From Clarkia xantiana subsp. parviflora (lineage: Eukaryota > Streptophyta > Magnoliopsida > Myrtales > Onagraceae), in assembly GCA_036873135.1 (NCBI GenBank), contig JAPTYO010000015.1:7915683-7979682 (forward strand): a DNA stretch of 64,000 nucleotides, read 5' to 3'. Position numbers and translations under genes: made by a program. Shown in pieces: positions 34,339 through 43,881 of the stretch; positions within the stretch are counted from its first letter, which is position 1, and every line of letters begins with the position of its first letter. The notes under the pieces were generated by a model. The model made no database searches. It was not told where the DNA came from and saw only the letters and a program-made list of their open reading frames with translations.

Positions 34339-36429
34339 CTGAGTTAGGAGTTCTTAAAATTTTGATAAACTAATGTTCTTGAATCTATGAAGAATCCGAA
34401 TTTTTTAGGTTGATGAACATCAATATGTGTTCCGAAATTTTCAACATGAAATCATGTATTTGATCTTTAAAAACTTAAAATTTTTGAAAATTATGTGTTT
34501 TTGAGGATCAAAACCGAAAATCTTGTTATAAATTTGAGTTTGATGTTCATAATCTTCAAGAACACCATGAGTTTTATCAAGAACAGAATTTGGATTTTTT
34601 ATCAAGGTAGTTTTTTCCAACTCTTTGTGTTTGTGCCGAAAACCCTAGGGGTGTTTTAGGTAAAAAAAATTAATTTTCTTGGTCACCAAGTCATTAAAAT
34701 TTCGGCACAAATATTTTAATATATATGTTTCCATTTTTAAATTTTATTAATAGGTAACTATATATCTGTAAATTGGAAAATATGGATAGGTTTATAATAT
34801 AATATTGTAAAAGATATTAACTATCAATATATATAGCTAAAAGATATGGATAAAGATATATTGATAGGATTTAGTTACTTAAAAAGATTAAGAGGATATA
34901 TTGTCTATATATTTTATCCCTAAATATATTTTTGACAATATTTATATAAATATATAGTGTTTTGGCCGAATTTTATATATATATATCTATTATATATTGT
35001 TAATTGATTTACATCTTAGTGATAAAATCTTGACAATATTTATATATATATGTATTTTAGCCGAATTACATGTATATATTAGCAATATTGGAAATCATTT
35101 TAAATAATTAATATTTTTTTGAGGCTAAGTTAAGTTTTTAGTGGACTTTAAAACCTACTTAGCCCACATGACATATTTCGGCCGAACCCTAGGGTTTATG
35201 GGCCGGTCCAATTGCTAAACCGGAATGAATAAAACCAATCCAGGTTTTCTTAATCGGGTCAACCTAGTCGGGTCGGGTCGGACCGTAGTAACTAAATTAA
35301 ACCTAACCTAACTGGTTTTGAGTGATAAACCGAACAATAATCTTATTTTATTGAACCGTTTCGGACCAAACCGGAAATTTTTAAATCAGACCTGGTTGAA
35401 CCAGATTTTAAAATTTGGACCGAACCACTTTAAAATTTTTGGAAATTTTAAATTGTTCAATAAAATAGGATGTCAAATTTTAAATCCAAAATGTTTTCGA
35501 ACTTTAAAATTAACCTAAACAGTGCTCTCAGGGTTTGTGTTTTAATACACGATTTCAGACAAAACCCTAATACCTGGTTTCAATTATGGGGATGGATCTC
35601 GGACTTGCATGTTTTTGGGATTGGATTAAATTCGTGGGCTGATTTGCAATTGTTTACTTTATGCATCATATATTTTAATATAATTAGAACTGTCATCTTG
35701 ACTTAGTCAAGCTAGCTGGACATTATATTGCGAGCATTGAGCTCTGGGATTTAAATATATGGTTCGCGCAATAGGATAGACATACTATGCTGATTGAAAG
35801 TGCCTAGAATCCATGTCTAGAAATTCGCATGATTGATTGTAAGCATGAATTGCAAAACAGCCCCTAATATTTCAAAGCGTTTTATAAAACCGAAAATTCC
35901 AGTCGCCAATTATGCATGATGTATGCGGATGTTGCATGTTTTGACGCGTATGCTAGGATGTTAATGATAGAACGCATGTGATAATTTACTTTACGTAGAA
36001 TTATGTATGCTAGGAACATTAGACGCATGACGCGTAAGCATGTTTTGTTCGATGTTTATGGCATGATATGATGATTTTCTAAGTGTAGTAGAATTATAAA
36101 TATGCATGCGTAAATTATCAGATAATTTTACAAAGTTATAAGGGCCTTGGGAAAGCCAAGATCAGGTATGCTTATTTGAGAATTCCCGTTCCGAAAATTT
36201 GCAATAGAATAACCGTTTTCAAAAGAATGATCTATTAGATTGAACACGACGGTAGTGTGAACTCTTTCACAGACCCCCTTCCCTCGGTTTACTGACGGTC
36301 GGTTTGGTCTAGATGACTGAAGGATCACTATTTGTCCTATTCCATCTTAGTAGATAATCTGATGTTTGCAATTCTTTCAAAATGTCGTTGTCTTCCTGAA
36401 TTTGCATAATTTTCAATATACTAGTTTTC
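34339..36429 (+). other. E6 leader
   Basis: About 2.1 kb, noncoding. AT-rich tracts near 34970-35060, an ACCGAACC-type stretch near 35215-35430, and the conserved GGAACATTAGACGCATGACG near 36012. Confidence 0.75.
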
Positions 36430-37156
36430 ATGGCTAAATCGGTACGCTTCAATGAACCTTGCAATCTTGATGGTATAAATTATGATGAACGTAAGGAATA
36501 TGTATAGGACTCCTCTCTGCTACGATTCGGAAAAGCAGAAAGGACAATTACGAATGAATATGGTAGTTCGTAAGATTTTGACAGTGAGAAATGAACGTGA
36601 TAGTTTGTTTCCTAAATATTGAAGTAAATTCTTTAATGATCTAAATGCGTATGTGGTGATACATTCAACCTTGAATAAAAGGGGTTGAAGAAGACTTCAA
36701 ATTGTAACCAGACAATGTCAAAGCTTGGTATCCCTTTGCATCTGCCTCGGTAGAAGCAAGGATGTTAAAGCTAGAAATGTTTCGGTTGAATGTGATGGTC
36801 TTTTCTTTTCATGGATGCTGGTGTAATAGCCACTTGAGACCTTCGCAATAAAAGGGTCAACATGAAAAGACGTATATGGTTGCCTTACATTGACAAGATT
36901 CAATAACCTTGAGTCTAGTCAAGTACGGTAACCAAGGCAGTAAAGCGACAACCTTCTCAGCTCACCACAATAGATCGAATGAAGTCAATTGTGATCCATA
37001 TATCATGGAGGTAACTTGACCGTAAAAGGTTTTAAACGATTATCCGGTGGGTTAAACCCCGTTGATAAAGTGCGTCTCAAACACGCCTCGTATGTCATGT
37101 ATGTAAAGCTGTAAACGTTTTACTTGAACACAAATCATTTGATGTGATTCACTAGT
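36430..37156 (+). pseudogene. Gag remnant of E6
   Basis: ATG at 36430 opens MAKSVRFNEPCNLDGINYDE, an ordinary copia Gag start; a TAG follows within 30 codons. Similarity to E3 continues in mixed frames until the solo LTR at 37157. Confidence 0.62.
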
Positions 37157-39219
37157 TGTAAACACCTAATTTTGGACCATGCGCGACACGCGTGACATGT
37201 GGCGTGCTAAATGGGGAAGTGTTCAAAATATGGCAAGTCGAGAAGCTTCCAAGAATGGCTCCTGCAAAATTTGGATATTTATTTGTATTTATTGTAGAAA
37301 ATATTTGTTGAATATTTATAGTATATTTTCTGAATATTTAACATTTATTAGCAAAATAAATCAGCAATATTTGTTGCTAAGATTAGACTAGGTAATAGTT
37401 ATTATAAATAGCTAGCTATGTCAGTTGATGTTGGGGAGAACGGAAGTTGAATAAAGAGCTGGATTTTGGCCGACTGCAATTATGCTTTGTTTTGTTGGGA
37501 GAAAAAAACGAACCCCGTACTCAAGGGATTTGAGTTTACTATATACTATTATTGTCGTAGCTCTTTCAAGTTTTTTAATTAATTTCTTTGCTATATACTA
37601 TTATTGCCGTTACTGTTGTTTGGATTGTTGTTTTGACAGAGACTCAACCGGCCATTGCTCGACCTCCGCCGGGACCTCCATTTCAATTTTCACCAAACTC
37701 CGATCCAGTCGTCGTCATCACTCATAACCGACCAGGATCCCATCTCCATCCCAATTCTGGTCGTTCAATCTCCTTCACCATCCATAATTGACCACCTGCA
37801 ACCCCATCAGAACCTCCTCCAGCCACGACCACTAGCTCTGAGATCGACCGTCTGGGATCACCACCGATCTTCACGAAAACCATGTTGTCCTGTCGGCCAA
37901 GCCCATATCGAGTTTGAAGTGCAGCTCCGGGTCTTCACCGTTGGCTAAACGCCGGGTTTCCGCTCTCCTTCCAGTCACTGACCCGAGTTCGACCGTGCAT
38001 CCTCTCCGTCCCCACCGATTAAGTCATTCCTCAACAGATTTACTCCCTCGAGTTCCCCTCGCCATTCGATATTAACCAGCGACCCACTACTTACTCGGCC
38101 TTCCTCCGGCAGCCGCTCAAGTTCCGACCATAATTAACCACCGTGGTCTTTGATTGGGTTTGTTTCCTTTTATTACCATTATTATTATATTTAACTTTTA
38201 TTAGTATTATTGCTGCTGCTGCTCGCTTTCTTTCATATTGCAGAGATGTCCATGGATTCTAATTATACCTCCGTCCCAGCCATGGCCGATGATTCCGATG
38301 ACCGCGTCGTGGCCATGTTTCTGGTCCGCATGCTCCAACCTCGACACGAGTCCGACTTTCACCAGCAAGTCAGCTTCGATCGTGACGTTGCAGTTTCATT
38401 CATCGCCTTACAGTCTGACCTTGTTGTGCAATCGACCACTTCTCCGGCGTCCTTCATCACCTTCGTCAGCGCCGAGCCGCTGTTGTCATCGTCGTCGCCG
38501 TCGGTTCGACACCAGCTCCATGTCCACCGGTCCTTCCTCCCTCTACCAGTGAATCGCTGTCGTTGCTTTGCCTCGCAGTTCGCTGGAATCCACTCAGGGT
38601 CGTGGTTCGTCGCTATCTATTATCTGTCTTCTTCAGGACCTTGCTCGTCACCATCCACTCTGTTACACTTCAAGGCAAACATAACTCCATTTATATATAC
38701 TATTATTATATTATAATTTAGCTTAATCATTTTTGCATATTACTACTATTATTATATTATAGCCTAGGCTTAATAAATCCAACTGAATAATTTAGGCTGT
38801 TACATAGATTATGTAATATATTATTAGTTTTAGAATGTTAGTAATTGTTATTGTTCTTAGGTTTTATTTTGATAATTAATTGAAATTTGTTAGAATTTGT
38901 TTATAGTTATGATCATTTAGGTAGGCATTTGAACATTATTTGACTGTTTTTCTTAATGCTAGGATTGTATACAGAGTAATGGCAATTTGTGAATTGAGTA
39001 CCGAAATGGCGTAAATTAATTCCATGTGTTTTAATTCGTAATAGAACCCCCGAACCCGAATTTCTGATCGTAGACCGATTTAATTCCTAGGTGTTTAATT
39101 TGTTATTTGCTTAGGTAATTTAGGATTCTAGTTAGCCTTTATTAACTAGTGGCGGCTTTTTTCAAAATTGCACGTTTTCAAAACGTAATTCGCCATAGGT
39201 CGGATTTTTAGGTCCGACA
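37157..39219 (+). mobile_element. Solo LTR of an unrelated retrotransposon (2063 bp), TSD CTAGT
   Basis: E6 sequence is interrupted between CTAGT (37152-37156) and CTAGT (39220-39224). The insert starts TGTAAACACCTAATTTTGG and ends AGGTCCGACA, i.e. TG...CA. There is no internal region, primer site or second LTR, so this is a solo LTR left by LTR-LTR recombination. TATAAATA at 37403-37410 and AATAAA at 38772-38777 suggest plus orientation. The C-rich middle (37650-38660) holds small overlapping frames, the longest at 38210-38716, which I do not regard as genes. Confidence 0.86.
37403..37410 (+). promoter_or_regulatory. Candidate TATA box of the solo LTR
   Basis: TATAAATA followed by GCTAGC, about 245 bp into the LTR. 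Confidence 0.55.
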
Positions 39220-39269
39220 CTAGTGAATTTAATCATATGTGATGTTCAACATGAATTAAAGTTCTCGAC

Positions 39270-39624
39270 TGTTAGGTTCCAAGTCTAGGGTCAACGGGCG
39301 GTCGACCTAAGTCTCGTCCCTCACTGGAGATGTTGCGGATTCGGTGCTCTCGGGTTGTGTCGTCCTAGCTTGTGTCTTTCTGTCCTTCGCTTCGCTTCTC
39401 TTCTCGCCCTGCAAGAGGGGCAATACCAGGCACAGAGGGGGGGTGGCCACCCGACCTCACCTAGGTGAGTCTAACTTGGCCCGGACGAGTATTTCGGCCT
39501 CGTCCGGACCGTTGGTGTTTCCGCGGGGTGTTCGGGTTGAAGTTTCGATTTGCAATCATTAACGGGGTGATCAAAATGAAACGATTCAGAAGTCAACGGG
39601 TTCAAATTGGGCGTATATCCATCA
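39270..39624 (-). repeat. 3' LTR of element C, internally deleted (355 bp)
   Basis: Ends match the 5' LTR, but about 360 bp are missing after CACAGAGGGGGGG, rejoining at TGGCCACCCGACC. The lost part includes the TATA box and all but one palindrome unit (39459-39464). Confidence 0.92.
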
Positions 39625-39640
39625 CATGCCCCCGAGTTAA
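39625..39640 (-). other. Polypurine tract of element C
   Basis: Minus strand reads CTCGGGGGCATG directly before the LTR; the same tract is at 57120-57133 in D. Confidence 0.68.
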
Positions 39641-40160
39641 CCAATGGCCTGACCCTTGATTGACTCTATTTTAGGATGGTATGACACGCGCAATTTGAAG
39701 CCGGGATTTTACCTTTTGTCGGAATGCTTACTTACCCATGGATGTGTGTCTCTGACTCTGCCCCCTGCCTTATAAGATAGAGGAATTGCAAACGTCAGAG
39801 TAGCACAGACACGTGTCCAAGCACGCGTCCGTCTGAGGTGGAAATAATAAATCTATCCTTGCCATGGGCGTATACTTGAACAATACATACACACATGGGG
39901 ATGTAATATGAATACAGCTAAACGGATTCATACTTCAATTTTATGCCGGGATTTGTCTAAGTGGAAAAAAAATTTAATTTTGGTCAATTTTTTTTCTAAG
40001 TATGGGATGCTTAAAAATATACCCATAGAATACTAACCGAGGTAGGTGTGAGTTTAACCACGGTTAATGGGAACTAGGGGTATCAGTTTTTAAATCTGAC
40101 CCTTGAATTTTTCCTTCCTAAAAATCAACGGTGTCGATTTGGCGATTTTAGAAAAAACCC
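39641..40160. other. Element C spacer between LTR and antisense gene
   Basis: No ORF. Aligns with 57135-57650 of D. Confidence 0.6.
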
Positions 40161-40173
40161 TATTCTCTTGTAT

Positions 40174-40180
40174 TATAAAA
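40174..40180 (+). promoter_or_regulatory. Candidate TATA box of the antisense gene in C
   Basis: TATAAAA on the plus strand, shortly after an AAACCCTA phrase. D has AAATATAG at the equivalent place (about 57667-57674). Confidence 0.5.
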
Positions 40181-40454
40181 GGGGTAAGTGATTACCTCAT
40201 TCTCATTGTCCTTTTTCCTTTCCCTTTTCTTTTAGTCGGTTATGATCCTTGGTTGGATTCTTTTCTTGGGAAGCGTGTGGTATTGAGGTACGTGCCTTTT
40301 GCTTTGTGTAAGTGTTGTTTTTGGGAGACATAATCCCGTCTCTCCCTCGGCTGTTTCTTTACTTGTCTCGTTTTTGATTTGTGGGTCTTCATGGTGATAT
40401 AGTCCTGTTTGGTTCATCCTCTTTTGATCTTCTTGCCCCCGTGTTTCTGCTTGC

Positions 40455-40680
40455 TGGCGTGTGGGGTTTTCTATATTGAGATTATGATTATCTCCCTTTG
40501 CCCTCTGCCCCTGCTTGTTGGCCAGTGGAGTCTCTCTATGCTGGGGGTTATAACTATCTCCCCTTGTCCCCTGCCTCTACTTGTTGGCCGGTGGGGTCTC
40601 TTTATGCTGGGGGTTATAACTATCCCCCCTTGTCCCCGGCCCCTGCTTGTTGGCCTGTGGGGTCTTCCCATGTCATCTTT
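40455..40680 (+). repeat. 66-bp tandem repeat, about 3 copies
   Basis: CTTGTTGGCC occurs at 40514, 40580 and 40646, exactly 66 bp apart, with matching flanks (TATGCTGGGGGTTATAACTA). 66 is 22 codons, so a frame stays open through it. Confidence 0.85.
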
Positions 40681-40809
40681 CTATTCTTACCTTTTGGCTT
40701 TGTATTCGTCGTTTTAGGAAAATGAGTTTTATCTTATGTCCACTGTCCGCTTTCTGTTTTCCTTGGGCTAAGCTTGCGTTTTTTCGATCATCAGAACTCC
40801 CCGGTGATT

Positions 40810-41874
40810 GATGAGGAGTAAGAGGCCAGTACGGGTGGGGGTAGTTAACTCCGGGACCGGACCTTCGATTGCAAAAAGATCGGTTTTTTATGGTGCGGGG
40901 AGGTTTCCTCTTATTGGAGGTAAGGGCGGTGGTGATGTTAGGGTACCATCTTCTTTCTATATTGATGCCCCCCAATCGAGGGTCCAGGAGCCATCTTTTC
41001 CTTCTTCCTTGTTTGGTAAGTCCTCGAATGTCTGAGTTTCTTTAGTGTATGTTGGTGTTTACTCCGTATCTTGCTGTAGGTAGACTTCGTCTTCCGCGTC
41101 TGGGTCGGAAGGAACTGTCGTCCTCCTGTTGATGGGATTGTTGGGTCTGAGTGGGCGCCTTACTATGGGCGTGGAGCTCGTTTTGACAATCAATCTTCTT
41201 TACAAACTCCTGAGGTTGGAGTTCGTGTTCTGCAGTCTGCTGTTCCTCCTGCCGATCGTGTGCCCCCTTCTAAAGGGTCGGAGGCAGCTTATGAATGGCT
41301 CATGATGTGTTGGCTCGCTATGCTTCTGTAACTTTTCTTAGCCGTGTTTACCCTTTAGGACATTTCATTTTTGCTTTATATGTCTCATCCTTTGTTTTTG
41401 TCGCAGGGTATTGCCGACCTTGTTAATTTATCCGCCCTTGTTATTGATCTTGCTGAGGAGAGAAAGGTGCACGAGGACACTTGTGTCTCCCTTAACTCCA
41501 AGCTTATTAGTTGTTTGGAGCATAGTCGTATCACAGATTTGCAGTGCCGAGATTTGGAGGGTCGTATTGCCCTTCTCAAGGAAGAGGTTGAGGCCTTGAG
41601 ACAAAGGTCTTATCGCGATGAAGTACTTCGGGCTGCTGAGTTGGTGTCCCTTGAGGAGATGTTTCGTGTGGAGGCGAAAGGGTGTGCTATCGCTGAGTAT
41701 AAGGCTCCTTCCTCTTATCAGGCTGCTATTGATGTTCGCTGCTCTGTGGCTAAGCGTATTTCTTTAAAGGCGATTCTCGAGCGTATGTACATGATTGCTC
41801 CCGACTTTCCTTTTTCTCAGCTTGGTGATTTGTCTGACTTCGCTGTTAGGCATATTGCTAAGATGAGGGAGTAG
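40810..41874 (+). pseudogene. Remnant of the convergent antisense gene in C (Transposase_28-type tail)
   Basis: Plus strand, opposite to gag. The parts at 41135-41330 (VGSEWAPYY, TPEVGVRVL) and 41400-41874 align with the last two exons of the D gene (60105-61043). The final block has heptad-like coiled-coil character (ALVIDLAEERKVHEDT, DLEGRIALLKEEVEAL) and ends at a stop at 41874. An intron-like GTAAGT...CTGTAG lies at about 41011-41080. The conserved core domain of D (58706-59516) is absent, and the 5' part (40455-41010) differs from D. The gene is thus partly deleted or replaced; function unknown. Confidence 0.72.
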
Positions 41875-42229
41875 TACACCTATCTCTTGTGGTGGTCTCG
41901 CGAGTTTGTGGATTGAGGTTCTTCTTAGAGTTTGAAACTCCACATTTCCTAGTTCTGCCATCTTTGTTTGATACACTTGTCTTTACTCATGGTATATATG
42001 GCAGGGTGATTATCTCTCTTCTCATGATATCTCCCTGTGCCTTAGTGTGTAGTTCTTTGGTTATGGACCCTTCCCTTGGTGTGTTTCCTTTACTTATCCC
42101 TCTTTTGTGTTTTCCTTCATGCCATACCTGCTATTTCATCAAGAAAAAACATTATGTGTTCTTCATACCACTTTACTTTTAAATTATTTTCTCATGGGAT
42201 CCTTCTTAGTATGTTGTAATGATCTTCTG
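41875..42229. other. 3' flank of the antisense gene in C
   Basis: AT-rich, no gene. A block with ATACCTGCTATTTCATCAAG (about 42125) recurs at 61290 in D, so it is an element segment. Confidence 0.55.
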
Positions 42230-42261
42230 ATACCCTTTGAATGGTATGTATGGTACTGCTA

Positions 42262-43045
42262 GACCAAAGATGCGCTCTTGGTGGGCGTTGAATACTGTTC
42301 ACGAGATACGCTCCCGGAGGGCACCAGTAGTTAGACCAAAGATACGCTCTAGGTGGGCGTTGAAACTGTTCACGAGATACGCTCCCGGAGGGCACCAGTA
42401 GTTAGACCAAAGATACGCTCTAGGTGGGCGTTGAAACTGTTCACGAGATACGCTCCCGGAGGGCACCAGTAGTTAGACCAAAGATACGCTCTAGGTGGGC
42501 GTTGAAACTGTTCACGAGATACGCTCCCGGAGGGCACCAGTAGTTAGACTAAAGATACGCTCTAGGTGGGCGTTGAAACTGTTCGCGAGATACGCTCCCG
42601 GATGGCACCAGTAGTTAGACCAAAGATACGCTATAGGTAGGCGTTGAAACTGTTCACGAGATACGCTCCCGGAGGGCACCAGTAGTTAGACCTAAGATAC
42701 GCTCTAGGTGGGCGTTGAAACTGTTCGCGAGATACGCTCCCGGAGGGCACCAGTAGTTAGACCAAAGATACGCTCTAGGTAGGCGTTGAAACTGTTCACG
42801 AGATACGCTCCCGGAGGGCATCAGTAGTTAGACCAAAGATACGCTCTAGGTGGGCGTTGAAACTGTTCACGAGATACGCTCCCGGAGGGCACCAGTAGTT
42901 AGACCAAAGATACGCTCTAGGTGGGCGTTGAAACTGTTCACGAGATACGCTCCCGGAGGGCGTCGAAACTGTTCACGAGATACACTCCCGGAGGGCACCA
43001 GTAGTTAGACCAAAGATACGCTCTAGGTGGGCGTCGAAGCTGGTA
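42262..43045. repeat. 71-bp tandem array in element C, about 10 copies
   Basis: GTTCACGAGATACGCTCCCG recurs at an exact 71-bp step (from 42300 through 42371, 42442, 42513 and on to 42939), with a shortened last unit. Each unit has two GATACGCTC cores and the small palindrome CTCCCGGAG. Confidence 0.95.
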
Positions 43046-43612
43046 GTTTGAAATCTACCTCAAGATACGCTCTTGGGGGCGTTGAATCTGGTAGTTTTTT
43101 TTCTACCTCAAGATACGCTCTTGGGGGCGTCGAATCTGGTAGGTTGCAAATCTACCTCAAGATACGCTCCTGGGGCGTCGAAGGTCGTAGTTTTAGAAAC
43201 TACTCTCAAGATACGCTCTTGGGGGCGTCGAAATTCGTAGTTTTTGGAAACCACTCTCAAGATACGCTCTTGGTGCGTCGAAGGTCGTAGTATAGAAACT
43301 ACTCTCAAGATACGCTCTTGGGGGCGTCGAAGGTCGTAGTATAAAAACTACTCTCAAGATACGCTCTTGGGGGCATCGAAATTCGTAGTTTTTGGAAACC
43401 ACTCTCAAGATACGCTCTTGGTGCGTCGAAGGTCGTAGTATAGAAACTACTCTCAAGATACGCTCTTGGGGGCGTCGAAGGTCGTAGTATAAAAACTACT
43501 TTCAAGATACGCTCTTGGGGGCGTCGAATCTGTTCGCGGGATAGGCTCCCGGAGAGCACAGGTTTCGTAGTTTTTGGAACTACTCTCAAGATACGCTCTT
43601 GGTGGCGTTGAA
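43046..43612. repeat. 48-51 bp hairpin-forming tandem array in element C
   Basis: Units pair a conserved CAAGATACGCTCTTGGGGGC core with a short inverted repeat that changes between units: GGTAG with CTACC, GTAGT with ACTAC, GTAGTTT with AAACTAC. Spacing between successive cores is 48, 49, 49, 51 and so on. It lies just 3' of gag and runs into the 71-bp array. Confidence 0.92.
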
Positions 43613-43625
43613 GGTGTTGTTGACT

Positions 43626-43633
43626 TGACGTCA
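43626..43633. promoter_or_regulatory. TGACGTCA palindrome beside the hairpin array (C)
   Basis: Perfect bZIP-type TGACGTCA; the same site and flanks occur in D at 62346-62353. A regulatory role is only inferred. Confidence 0.4.
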
Positions 43634-43881
43634 TATCTGTGTAAGGATAACTCAATGATTATATCATCTCCTTCTTTAAAAAATACTTTTGAGTAACTTC
43701 TACTTCATTAGGAGCATTCAAGGCTTTATGTACACAAGGGATGCCTTGGGTGGATCAAGGCACCCTTTGGAGGAAATCAAAGATAGTTGTAGAGTTGGAG
43801 TAACTTCGTGAGTTCTCCTTCTCAAAAGTTGTTTTTGGAAAACTTAGAATGCTTGAACATGCAAAGTGCTTAAATATGAAA

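Noticed and set aside
38210..38716. 168-codon frame inside the solo LTR
   Set aside because: Lies in C-rich LTR sequence, overlaps other frames and shows no known domain.
40455..40725. Membrane-like peptide repeats from the 66-bp repeat
   Set aside because: Open frames follow from the 22-codon unit; both strands are open and nothing similar is in D.
42262..43612. Possible CRISPR-like array
   Set aside because: The genome is a plant, and units are contiguous tandem repeats with no unique spacers.
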